DNA of 64,000 nt, taken from assembly GCA_021521415.1 (NCBI GenBank), contig JAIQDT010000838.1, forward strand, positions 434,001-498,000, given 5' to 3'. The stretch comes from Bidens hawaiensis (taxonomy: Eukaryota > Streptophyta > Magnoliopsida > Asterales > Asteraceae). This document shows positions 12,801-23,045 of the stretch, piece after piece. A program made the translations under genes and the position numbers. Numbering within the stretch: position 1 is the first letter of the stretch; each line of letters opens with the position of its first letter. Under the pieces are notes generated by a model. The model saw only the letters and a list, made by a program, of their open reading frames with translations, ran no database searches and was not told where the DNA came from.

Positions 12801-14411
12801 GTTATGAACAAAGACATTTAGAGCAGATGCCCAGAGAAAGTATAACAGAGGCAGAAGAGGAATGGAGAAGAAGAGATGCACAAATAGCCTTCCTACTGCG
12901 AGCTGGTCATCCACCTTCCTATCTTAATCGTTAACCATTCATTGAGTTTGATAGAATGTACAGACAGGCTATTGTCGATGATACTTCTCAATATGTGAAA
13001 AAATTGAGGAGGAAAGAAGCATAAAGGAAGAAAGAGTATGAAAATTTGAAGAGAAAGCGCAAAGAAATAAAATTCTTGGAAGTACATGGATATAATTATG
13101 ACTCCTTTAAGAAGTTATCCAAAGAAGAACTACTCAGAAAAGTGAAAATGGTAAAAGATTCACATAAACGAGAAAGACTTGAAATGCAAGCTAAAAGAGA
13201 GAGAAAAAAGAAAGAAAAGGAGGAGAAGGAGAAAGTGGATGCTGAAAGGAAGAAAAATGAAGCCATTGAATGGTTCAATGATCAACAAAGGGTACAACCT
13301 TTGAAAGACATTTTGATGGGTATAGGAATGAAAGAGTCTGAATTTGACAGCCTGCCTCATGAAGAACTATTAAAAATATATCAAAAAGAGCAGAAGATGT
13401 ACTTGAAAGAAGAGAGAAGGTTGCTGGAAGAGAAGGAGAGAAGAGAGAGGATGATGGCAAAAAAGATAAATGATTAGCCAATCAAGACAGTAACAGAACA
13501 ACAAAAGGCAGATATGATCAGCATATTGTGCAGGAGATGTGCCAAAATGGGAGATTTGATCCTAAAAAAGGGAAAAGAAATTAAAAGAATATTTGAAGAT
13601 TCAGAAAGAAGGCATGGAAAGAGACCCTCTACAACTAGGTCTAGTGGACTTGTTGTTAGAGCTGAAGGAGAAAGGCAGCAAGCTCAACAGAGAAATCTGA
13701 ACCTGCCAATTCATTTATATTTTAATGTGAGATCAAAAACTCTAAGGGTCATAACTGAAGATGGTCAAGAAACTCACATTATATTCAGAAGTGACTTTAG
13801 AAATTTTACTAGAGAACAATTGGAGAAGATGGCTCAGCTGGATCTATATGGCAATCATTACAAAAGTAAAAAGGCTGGCCAACAAAAGAATGACCTCTCC
13901 AAATATTTAAAAGAACAATCTGAAAAAGGATTCCCACTGTTTGATCAGAAATGAAAGGAGTCATACACCGCATTTGAAAGGGAGAGGAGGAAGAAAAGAA
14001 TAAGCGATGTAAGACTATCAGAACTCTCTCTTTGGGAATCCAAGAAGAAGAAAACACAGAAAGCCAGTGGCTCACGCTCCATCAAGAGAACATTAAAGGA
14101 AATCCTGGCTATGAGAAGGGAAATGGAGGTGCCTAATTTTCAAGTCCAACAAGATGGGCAAATTGCTTATCTTACTTATAATAGGCAAAGTGATTCGGTA
14201 TCACTTAGAAATTCTCAAGGAAGAACCATAGCCATTGTTGAATATGATGAAGTTGGAGTTTATACACATCCAGGATCTTCAAGACGTTATTGATGTAATT
14301 GTACCATTAGATTCTAAGGAAGGTGTGGAGTTAGAAATGTTTCAACAAAGGGATGCAGCAGTAAGATATGAGAAAATGATTGAAGCTGAGAGGAGACGTC
14401 AAGCAGGATAG
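9886..14411 (+). pseudogene. copia post-pol gene, TCGAGCA family, copy A (decayed)
   Basis: ATG at 9886 starts MAMKLESKHNMC, as in copy B. Order of parts: N-terminal domain with ITDFWGS and an IREAL helix (9886-10250); a conserved TWTLLSRELATM...QPFNFSKFIF domain (10290-10490); an acidic Asp/Glu stretch (10680-11000); a Pro/Ser/Thr-rich linker (11090-11400); a coiled coil (11410-11550); a poly-Glu run; long Lys/Glu coiled coils (12560-13480); and a C-terminal domain with SKTLRVITEDGQETHIIF (13690-13950). The stop is at 14409. Several in-frame stops and shifts (for example near 10003, 10152, 10230, 11553, 12437, 13021) break it. The family's function is not known to me. Domain order is the same in copy B, which suggests a real protein before decay. 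Confidence 0.8.
11986..12027 (+). repeat. (GAA)n run encoding poly-Glu
   Basis: About 14 GAA codons in frame in the post-pol gene; copy B has only EEEIP at the matching place (about 39510), so the run expanded in copy A. Confidence 0.9.
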
Positions 14412-14640
14412 CAAGGATTGAAGCTTAAGGATGATCTGATTATTCCTTGTTTATCTTTTATGTATTTTGTTTTTATTTTTATCTTTGATATGATAAGTAA
14501 ATTTAATGTGTAATGCCTAAGTGGCAGAATTCTGATTACGTAATGTAATGACCATTTTCTTAAATTGACTATCTTTAGAAATTGATACATTTGTACCTGT
14601 ATGTAGGTATGTTTTGGTGCATCTGAGCTTGTTCCAATCT

Positions 14641-14651
14641 AGGGGGGGAGA
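14641..14651 (+). other. polypurine tract, copy A
   Basis: AGGGGGGGAGA, two bases upstream of the LTR start TGTTGATTC. Confidence 0.8.
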
Positions 14652-14652
14652 T

Positions 14653-15676
14653 TGTTGATTCAGATATTTACAAAGAAAGATTAGAATTTTCTCAGCCTCC
14701 TCAAAGAAATGGCTAAGTATGGACTTCGAGCAAGCTTGGACGTTCGAGCATGGTTTCACTACATCGAGCATGAAGTCTTATGGATATAAAACTATCTTCT
14801 GGAATTTCTTCTAAGTGTTGAAGGCTTCGAGCAAGCTACACTTCATCAAGCAAGGATGTTCTTCATCGAGTATGGATTGCCAGTCGAACAAACAACTTGA
14901 CCTATCTAACTTAAATCAAGTGTTCCGAGCATATTGGTGGTCATGGATACAATAAAGAAAGATCTCAAATGTTCTAAGTATGGACTTTGAGCATGCTTCA
15001 GTCCCGAGCAAGCTTCACAACCGAGTATGCTAAATATTGTTCTCAATAAGTTACAGGGCAGGATTGAAGAGAATCTAGAAGAACATGCTTGCTCGTGGGA
15101 CTAATTCGAGCAAAGCAAGGATTTGTCATGAAGATTGAAGTCTGCTGGAGGAGAATATTTTCTATCTGAAAATATTCTAAGTAAAGTCTGCTCGAAGACT
15201 TGTATCGAGCATGCTATGGCGTATCAAGTCTGCTCGACAAGGATATATCATACTCGAATACTTTTTCACACTTGTATTTGTTTAAGTCATTCATTATGTA
15301 ATCATTAGGGCTTCTAGAAGGAATGTCCGGGCCCCTATAAATAGTGTCCTAGGTTTACAATGTAAGGGGGACCTTTTGATGAATACTAGGGAACAGCAAT
15401 CTGAGCGAATATTCTCTTTGTATTACCTCGTACAGCCGCCGCCATCACGAAACCCTACACATTCATTTCATTAAATCACTGTTCCATTAACGATCATTCA
15501 ATAATAGTGAATCTTTGTCTACCATCTTTATTACTGAATATTTATTGTTATTCAAACCTTTATTCCCAACCCTTGAATATACTGATTCCGCCGGCATATT
15601 CAAGTGGCCTTGAGTTCATAGATCTAGTGTGTTCTTGTCAACCTACATAGGTTTTGCACCAGGTCCGGTCCTGACA
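14653..15676 (+). mobile_element. copia LTR, TCGAGCA family, copy A (1024 bp)
   Basis: TGTTGATTC to CCTGACA. Matches the LTR at 42222-43272 throughout. It has a polypurine tract on its left and a PBS on its right, so it served as both a 3' and a 5' LTR. I count 8 CGAGCA and 3 TGCTCG in it, mostly between 14720 and 15240 upstream of the TATA box at 15336. Confidence 0.9.
15336..15343 (+). promoter_or_regulatory. LTR TATA box, copy A
   Basis: TATAAATA before GTGTCCTAGG; the same block is at 42894-42901 in copy B. The motif cluster lies immediately upstream. Confidence 0.75.
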
Positions 15677-15678
15677 AG

Positions 15679-15690
15679 TGGTATCAGAGC
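15679..15690 (+). other. primer binding site, initiator Met tRNA type
   Basis: TGGTATCAGAGC, two bases after the LTR end, complementary to the 3' end of initiator tRNA-Met as in most plant copia elements. Confidence 0.9.
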
Positions 15691-15785
15691 TTCGTAAGCT
15701 CTCTAAAGGCCATGGATTTGAAGGTTTAGAGACAAAGGTTGAAGCTTGGAAGGGTTTGCACGCGATTAACTTCAGATCTGAAGAG

Positions 15786-16085
15786 ATGGATGAACAAGAG
15801 GTTTCAACGAACAAAATACCAAGGTTACTCAGTCAAGTAAACTACATAACGTGGAAGGTATTGATCGAAGCGGCTGTCAACTGCAGTGACACAGAACTAT
15901 TGAAGTCCATTAAAAGATGGACCATATGTTCCATCTGTGGGACCAAACAACAATGCTACTGTGGAAAGGCAGATGAATAAGAGAAATGACAAAGCCTTAT
16001 CTATGCTGAAATTGGGACTTTCATGGGAAATCTTGACAAGTGTGAATCATCACACTAACGCTAAAGATATGTATGATGCCTTTTT
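15786..16085 (+). pseudogene. copia gag, 5' part (broken)
   Basis: ATG at 15786 begins MDEQEVSTNKIPRLL, followed by YITWKVLIEAAV, then after a frameshift near 15915 GPYVPSV and MNKRNDKALSMLKLGLS and HHTNAKDMYDAFL. This is the usual N-terminal pattern of copia Gag (a Trp-x-x-Leu segment, then NDKAL, then AK-LYDA). About 100 codons remain before the sequence is replaced by the LTR beginning near 16086. The rest of gag, including any zinc knuckle, and all of pol are gone. Confidence 0.75.
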
Positions 16086-16108
16086 ATTAATTTTTTCTCT
16101 AAACCATT

Positions 16109-16158
<50 letters not shown>
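16109..16158. repeat. (TA)n microsatellite
   Basis: TA run with one AAT interruption near 16121, inside the LTR fragment. Confidence 0.9.
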
Positions 16159-16162
<4 letters not shown>

Positions 16163-16399
16163 AATCACGTAAATCAAATAAATTATTTTAGTCAATTAAA
16201 AATAAATTATAAATTTATATATATCATTTTCACCTAAAGAGCAATCTTTCAAACACGTCAAGTTTCGTTTAAACTTGTAAAACATTTATATATTTAGTTT
16301 TGTTCGTTAACACTTTCGTCTTCAAAATAAAATATACCGTTAATACCAAAAGTCCGTAAATGTTATATTATTCACACCTAGTATTAATCTTGAAATTAA

Positions 16400-16640
16400 G
16401 GTAATATTAAATTATTAATAAATCGTTAACTCGTTAAAATAAATTCATTTGTTAACTTTGAGTCGTTAAACTTTCTTTCTTTTACTATAATTTGTTAAAC
16501 TTTAATTAGCTTTTAATTCGTTGAAACCGTTAAGTTAGTTTTATAATTCGTGAACTTTAATCCATGAGCTTTATAATTCGTTAAACTTTAACCCGTTAGG
16601 ATTATAACTAGTTAGTTTTAATTCGTTAGCTTAAATATTC
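16400..16640 (+). repeat. dispersed TTCGTTAAACTTTAA-like motif
   Basis: About ten variants of CGTTAAACTTT, CGTTAACTC, CGTTAGGATT and CCGTTAAG occur at 20-30 bp spacing in AT-rich LTR sequence. Confidence 0.6.
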
Positions 16641-16972
16641 TTCGAGAACATGATCACCATTCAAATCCGTACATTGTAAAAGATATAATATTAAAATAAT
16701 TTAAAACCGTTAAAAATTTCTGTTAAGACTTAGAATATATATGCAATATATTAATTTATAAATGGTTTACGAAAAAAATTTCGGTTCCTTCGACGCATTT
16801 TTGGGGTTTCTTTATCTCGTTTATCATCCATTGCAAATGTGAATTTCTCACACTCCCTTTTTAGCGCTTTTACATTTTGGGGGGTAGCATGTATATCATA
16901 TTTAAACTACTTGCTTATTCATTTACAAAACTACAATTCATATTATGGACATGTATGTTTATTTACTTACTT

Positions 16973-17252
16973 GCGTTGTGCTATTATCCGAGTACGTTGG
17001 TTTTTACCAACTAGAAAGGACCTTGCGCGCGTTGTGCTATTATCCGAGTACGTTGGTTGTCCCCAACTGGGAAGGACCTTACATGCGTTGTGTGATTACC
17101 CGAGTACGTTGGTTGTTAACAACTGGAAAGGAACTTGCGTGCGTTGTGCTATTATCCGTGTGCGTTGGTTGTCCCCAACTGGAAAGGGCCTTGCATGCGT
17201 TGTTCGATTATCCGAGTACGTTGATTGTTACCAACTGGAAAGGACCTTTCTT
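16973..17252. repeat. 56-bp minisatellite, five units
   Basis: Units begin at 16973, 17029, 17085, 17141 and 17197, an exact 56-bp step, each starting GCGTTGTGC or a variant. A hairpin core (GTTGGTTTTTACCAAC in unit 1) recurs with altered sequence in each unit. Confidence 0.95.
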
Positions 17253-17321
17253 GCATTGTTACACATGCCCATAGAATTGTTTGGTTTTTATGTATGTATA
17301 TCAAAATTCTGTGATTCTCAC

Positions 17322-17338
17322 CAACTACTTGTTAGTTG
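17322..17338 (+). other. LTR 3' hairpin, CAACTA/TAGTTG
   Basis: Same place and flanks (CTCAC before, GACC after) as the hairpin at 3238-3253, with a 5-nt loop. Confidence 0.65.
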
Positions 17339-17588
17339 ACCCTTTATTTTATATACATGCTACAGGTACAAACATTAGAGGATGATACTTGGAAAAGACA
17401 CTAGACTTAAGTTATTCAAACAAACAGACAAATTGTATAGTTGTATTATTTATTGTAATTCTTTGTTACAAACTTGTGTATATGATTTTATATCAATTAA
17501 TGATAATACTGTCACTTAATTGTGTTACATGTGTTTCAAGAAATCTGTACGTCACATTCGTGCATTTCCGTATAAGCCGGGTGTTATA

Positions 17589-18036
17589 TTAAGGGATTAC
17601 GTGATCCCTAAGTTATAAGGTAGAAAATAAAAGTAACTTAGACCGAGTACACATGTGTCTGGATCCAAGCATGTCTGTCTAGCTTATCATGCAAGGATAC
17701 GTGGCCGCAGGCTAGCAGTCATCACTAACTCTCCAATGGGCATCAGTTCCCGGAGAACCTTAATTATGTGTGTATGGCAAGTGGCACATGTCTTAGAAAT
17801 AAGAGACGCTTCTACTGAGTGTGTTAAAGAAAACTATCTTGTCAATCAAAGATTTATTAAATGTTTTAGAGTCAACGATTCACCGGCATATCGCTGATGT
17901 ATTTTTCCCCTACATTTCAAGAAAGCAAGTATAATACAGATAGCAAGAAATAAGAGTCATTCATGGAACAGATGCTCGCTATATGGAGATGGCTCAGTTT
18001 TTAATTATTAAAATATTGCGAACAAGATGAACAAGG
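17589..18036. other. unassigned sequence
   Basis: No open frame beyond 80 codons, no match that I recognise and no terminal repeats. It lies between the LTR fragment and the block array. Confidence 0.5.
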
Positions 18037-18860
18037 TTTTTATTATTGTTTTATTAATGTTGTTTTTAACAATGAACTCCTAAATCTCTTTTGTATAATG
18101 TTATTAATATTGCCTTTTTATTCAAAGTCTATATTACGATCAGGTAGAATCCTCAACCACAAATTTATTTAAGAGTTATTTATATTATTTTTTCTTTCTT
18201 CTTATAAAATGTACCACTTTTTGTTTATTCTTATATTGGGAGTTAACCCACCAGTCATAATAGGTATTTCGAGCTCACGAATTGTTTATTTCAACTTTTG
18301 AAACTTTTTGTCGGTTCATTTTATTCAAATTCTTCTTTTCTTCCTGTATTAACACCAGAGGAAGATAAATAATAGTTATTCTTCATCACTTAACATATCT
18401 CAGATAATGACCTAATTGCTTAATAAATATGTAATGCATTATAAACAAAATGTAGCATATGTCCTAATTTGTAGCATAATCTAACCTGACATATATCAAC
18501 TTGTTTCAGGAGTACTTGAAAGCTGAATAAACTAAAAGTGGCATTAGCATATAGACATCATTACAAACTAAAAAAAAAAATTGAAAATCAAAATTGGTGC
18601 CGAAGATCTAGGGTTCATACTATTGATGAACATGAACAATTCAGAAATCGAGCATACCTTATCCGATCGAGCACTCGAAAATGACTAGATGGTGATTAGA
18701 ATCGTTTATTGGAGACCGCCTATGATAATTTCCCTGATGAATTGATGGCTGTGATGAAAGATACAATGATAGGGTTACAAAAATATGTGGTCGGTTATTA
18801 GGGTTTATCTGAGCAATAACAACATTGATTGGCCAGTGAAAGATGGAAGAAAGGATACCT
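18037..18860. repeat. block A, copy 1
   Basis: 824 bp, from TTTTTATTATTG to AAGGATACCTT. Non-coding in appearance, with introns or leader-like T-rich sequence. Two TCGAGCA-like words occur (about 18647 and 18666). Copy 2 is at 21673-22500. Confidence 0.85.
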
Positions 18861-19440
18861 TAAATAGGAAAGAGGGAGACGATGAGTAGGAAAATGATAG
18901 CAGTTATTTGTGTGGGCTAGGGTTTTATTAAAAGAAAGAAAGGAAAGGAAATGAATCGAAAGAAGAAAAGAGGTTTGTTTTGGAAGGAAATGGAAGAAAA
19001 CAAAAACAATAAAAAATAAAAAAAAAAGGTGTTCCATAGATTCCTTATTCATCAAAGAAAGGAAAGGAAAGAATAATGTTTAAAGAGTAAAATGGAAGGA
19101 AAGTGTTTCTTTTCAAATTGGAAGGAAGGGAAGGGAAAGGAAAAGAAAATAGTAGAATGGAAAGAAAAAACTTTAGTTTCTTTTCTTTTCCATTCTTTCG
19201 GTAAATGAACTCAGGAACACGGCGTTAATGTTAATGTGGATGCATTTGCGGAGGAAGCAATTCATTACGGATCATGTGTTATAAAATTCTAAAATGGGTC
19301 CGTATCTCACATGAAATTTAATATTGATTTATTTTAATGGCTAGAAATTAGGGGAATAGGAAATAGTCCGCGTGGCATCCTATGTGAAGTCCCTAGAATG
19401 GTGGCATGTGAAAACCCTTGCTTGCTTTAATAGTATAGTA
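18861..19440. repeat. block B, copy 1
   Basis: Starts with a 300-bp purine-rich strand (GGAAAGGAAA, GGAAGGAAG words), then an imperfect hairpin around CTTTAG near 19165-19200, then GTAAATGAACTC, a unique-looking tail, and ends CTTGCTTTAATAGTATAG. Confidence 0.8.
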
Positions 19441-20078
19441 AGATGGATACGAATATGATTTACATTTTATGTCAAAATCGGCACAAGATCACCGACTAGA
19501 TTTGATTCTAGCTGAGATTGACCACCTTTGATCGATTTTTAATAGCTAGGCAACGCGAAAGAAACTCCCCTTGATGACATACCGTTAGCAACCTACTTTT
19601 ACAATATTGGTTTCGAGTAATAAACCGAAGTTAAGCCCTATAGACCTTGAACCGGTTAAATTAACCCAGCGACGCTTTGCTACGGTTTAAGCAGTGTTTC
19701 TCATATAAATTTACATTATAACATCACAAAAAATGACAGCAACATGTTTAAAAATCATAAACAGAATTTAACCAACAAGGATGAAATTTCACAAGGGTTT
19801 ATGGTAGCAGCATAATATAACGAGATACATATCACAATTCTTCCCACCAAACAAAAACAAGGTGGGTTCCCAACCAAACCAACATACATATCTCAACTTT
19901 CCAAAACAAATAAAACAAAAATTAGAAACATCAACCCTTATTATTATAATTTATAAGTCTAAAAACCCTTTACAAACTATTGATTTACCAAGAAATTGAA
20001 CCTTTTGGTTTATTTGATTAATCCATAATTTAAGGAAAACTTAATTTAACTGCATTTTTATCTAAAAGAAAGGATACC
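19441..20078. repeat. block C, copy 1
   Basis: About 640 bp, from GATTTACATTTT to TAAAAGAAAGGATACC. Further copies at 20588-21222 and 26341-26968. No coding content seen. Confidence 0.8.
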
Positions 20079-20587
20079 TTAAAAAGGGCTAGTGAGAGAG
20101 GGAAACGAGGAGGAGGAAAATGATAGCAGCTGGCTAGGGTTTCATTATTTGGATTTTAAGCTAAAAGAAAGGAAGGAAAGGAAATGAAAAGAGGTGTGTT
20201 TTTGGAACGAAATGGAAGGAAACAACAAAAAAAATTGTAAAATGGGAGGAAAGTGTTTCTTTTCAAATTCGAAGAAAGGGAAAGAAAGGAAAAGAAAAGA
20301 GTAGAATGGAAAGAAAAAACTTTAGTTTCTTTTCTTTTCCATTCTTTCAGTAAATGAACTCCGGAACACAGCGTTAATGTGAATGTGGATGCATTTGTGG
20401 AGGAAGCAGTTCATTACGGATAATGTGTTATAAAATTTTAAAATGGGTCCGTGTCTAACATGATATTTAATATTGATTTATTTTAATGGATAGAAATTAG
20501 GTGAATAGGAAATAGTCCGTGTTGCATCCTATGTGAAGTCCCTAGAATATGGTATTGAAAACCCTTGCTTGCTTTAATAGTATAGTA
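20079..20587. repeat. block B, copy 2
   Basis: Shorter purine-rich part than B1, the same hairpin (about 20305-20345) and tail. The GTGGCATGTG word near the end is lost (ATGGTATTG). Confidence 0.8.
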
Positions 20588-21222
20588 AGATGATATAAGA
20601 ATTATGATTTACATTTTAAGTCAAAATCATCACAATACCACCTACTAGATTTGATTATAGCTGAGGTTGACCACCTTTGATTGATTTTAAATAGCTAGGC
20701 GAAACGAAAGAAACTCCCTTCGACGACATACCTGTAGCAACACTTTTACAACATTGGTTTCAAGTAATAAACCAAAGATCAAGCCCTAAAGACCTTAAAC
20801 CGGTTAAATCAACCCAGCAACGCTTTGCTATGGTTTAAGCAGGGTTTCTCATATAAATTTACATTATAACATCACAAAAAATGAAAGTAACAGGTTTAAA
20901 AATCATAAACAGAATTTAACCAATAAGGATGAAATTTCACAAGGGTTTATGGTAGCAGCATAATATAACGAGATACATATCGCAATTCTTCCTACCAAAC
21001 AAAAACAAGGTGGGTTCCCAACCAAACCAACATACATATCTCAACTCTCCAAAACAAATAAAACAAAAATTAAAAACATCAACCCTTATTATTAAAATTT
21101 ATAAGTCTAAAAACCCTTTACAAACTGTTGATTTACCATAAAATTGAACCTTTCGGTTTATTTGATTAATCCATAATTTAAAGAAACCTTAATTTAACTG
21201 CATTTTTTTCTAAAAGAAGGAT
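20588..21222. repeat. block C, copy 2
   Basis: Near-identical to copy 1 with scattered substitutions. Confidence 0.8.
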
Positions 21223-21462
21223 ACCTTAAACAGGGCCAGTGACAGAGGGGGACGAGGAGGAGGAAAATGATAGCAGCTGGCTAGGGTTTCATTATATGGA
21301 TTTTAAGAAAAAAGAAAGAAAGGAAAGGAAATGAAAAGAGGTGTGTTTTTGGAAGGAAATGGAAGGAAACAACAAAAAAAAGTGTAAAATGATGTTCTAA
21401 GAGTAAAATGGAAGGAAAGTGTTTCTTTTCAAATTGGAAGGAAGGGAAAGGAAAGGAAAGTG
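21223..21462. repeat. block B, copy 3 (truncated)
   Basis: Only the purine-rich first half remains; it stops at GGAAAGTGTTTATTTT and is followed by 210 bp of unrelated sequence (21463-21672) in which I recognise nothing. Confidence 0.75.
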
Positions 21463-21672
21463 TTTATTTTAACCAAAGTCTTCCGCTAAAGATAACCCAC
21501 AACTTTGATATATTTACAAAACAGGTACCAACTATCGGTCACATGCCTAGGCCCTAAGTCGGGTTGTGTCACCAACCGTTTGCATCGATGCCTCACATCT
21601 CGATTTTAATCGATTTTCGAACATTTTGTTGAAATAAAGCCATGATGATACATGGATAATTCAACAACTAAG

Positions 21673-22500
21673 TTTTTTATTATTGTTTTATTAATGTTGT
21701 TTTTAACAATGAACTCCTAAATCTCTTTTGTATAATGTTATTAATATTGTCTTTTTATTTAAAGTCTATATTACGATTGATTAGAATCTTCAACCACAAA
21801 TTTATTTAAGAGTTATTTTTTTTTTCTTTCTTCTTATAAAATGTACCACTTTTCGTTTATTCTTATATTGGTAGTGGCCCCACCAGCCATTATAGCTTTT
21901 TCGAGCTCACAAATTGTTTATTACAACTTTTGAAACTTTTTGTCGGTTCATTTTATTCAAATTCTTGCTTTCTTCCTTTATTAACACTTGAGGAAGATAA
22001 ATAATAGTTATTCTTCGTCACTTTATATATATATATATCAGATAATGACCTAATTGCTTAATAAATATGTAATGTATTATAAACAAAATGTAGCATGTCC
22101 TAATTTGTAGCATAATCTAACCTAACATATATCAACTTGTTTCAGGAGTACTTGAAAGCTGAATAAACTAAAAGTGGCATTAGCATATATGACATCATTA
22201 CAAACTGATAAACAACAAATTGAAAATAAAAATTGGTGCCGAAGATCTAGGGTTCATACTATTGATGAACATGAACAATTCAGAAATCGAGCATACCTTA
22301 TCCGATCGAGCACTCGAAAATGGCTAGATGGTGATTAGAATCATTTATTGGAGACCGCCTATGATAATTTCCCTGATGAATCGATGGCTGCGATAAAAAA
22401 TACAATGATAGGGTTACAAAATTACGTGGTAGGTTATTAGGGTTTATCTGAGAAATAACAACATTGATTGGATAGTGAAAGATGGAAGAAAGGATACCTT
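21673..22500. repeat. block A, copy 2
   Basis: Second copy of the 18037-18860 block, with a TATATATATA insertion near 22025 and small indels. Confidence 0.85.
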
Positions 22501-23045
22501 AAATAGGAGAGAGGGAGACGATTAGTAGGAAAATGATAGCAGTTATTTGTGTGGGCTAGGGTTTTATTAAAAGAAAGAAAGGAATGGAAAGAAGAAAAGA
22601 GGTGTGTTTTGGAAGGAAATGGAAGGAAACAAAAACAATAAAAAATAAAAAAAATAAAAAAAAGGTGTTTCAGAGATTCCTTATTCATCAAAGAAAGGAA
22701 AGGAAAGAATAATGTTTAAAGAGTAAAATGGAAGGAAAGTGTTTCTTTTCAAATTGGAAGGAAGGGAAGGGAAAGGAAATGAAAAGAGTAGAATGGAAAG
22801 AAAAAACTTTAGTTTCTTTTCTTTTCCATTCTTTCGGTAAATGAATTCCGGAACACAGCGTTAATGTGAATGTGGATGCATTTGTGGAGGAAGCTGTTCA
22901 TTACGGATCATGTGTTATAAAATTCTAAAATGGGTCCGTGTCTCACATGATATTTAATATTGATTTATTTTAATGGCCATAAATTAGAAGAATAGGAAAT
23001 AGTCCGTGTGGCATCCTATGTGAAGTCCCTAGAATGGTGGCATGT
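22501..23045. repeat. block B, copy 4, left part
   Basis: Continues at 26308 after the solo LTR. The uninterrupted form in B1 (GGTGGCATGTGAAAACCC, about 19400) shows the empty site. Confidence 0.85.
23041..23045. other. target site duplication, left
   Basis: CATGT, repeated at 26303-26307. Confidence 0.95.

Larger units (their letters stand above)
8343..15676 (+). mobile_element. Ty1/copia element, TCGAGCA family, copy A (3' half plus LTR)
   Basis: Contains the end of a pol-downstream spacer, the TCGAGCA motif cluster, an internal promoter with a leader intron, a decayed post-pol gene, a polypurine tract and a 1024-bp LTR. Pol is missing. The first 260 bases match, in reverse complement, the sequence downstream of the minus-strand pol (about 30930-31083), which shows what should lie to the left. 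Confidence 0.8.
16086..17588 (+). mobile_element. Ty3/gypsy-type LTR fragment
   Basis: Non-coding insertion in copia gag. It ends in GCCGGGTGTTATA, close to the usual GGGTGTTACA terminus, and has the CTCACC + hairpin + GACC ... ACAGGTA layout of the LTR at 1-3544. It contains a TA run, a dispersed TTCGTTAAACTTTAA-type motif (about 16400-16640) and a 56-bp minisatellite. The left boundary is uncertain. Confidence 0.65.

Noticed and set aside
15679..15690. tRNA gene remnant
   Set aside because: It is the 12-bp primer binding site complementary to tRNA; no cloverleaf surrounds it.
16973..17252. CRISPR-like array
   Set aside because: Units are contiguous without unique spacers, in plant LTR DNA.
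16839..17339. 166-codon plus-strand frame
   Set aside because: Produced by the 56-bp minisatellite in an LTR.
18640..18690. TCGAGCA-like words in block A (and at 22285-22320)
   Set aside because: Only two per copy, not a cluster, and no copia sequence nearby; probably chance.
18798..19055. 85-codon minus-strand frame, also present at 22437-22691
   Set aside because: Both lie in duplicated A/B blocks on the pyrimidine strand; similarity follows from duplication and the Phe/Leu bias from the tract.
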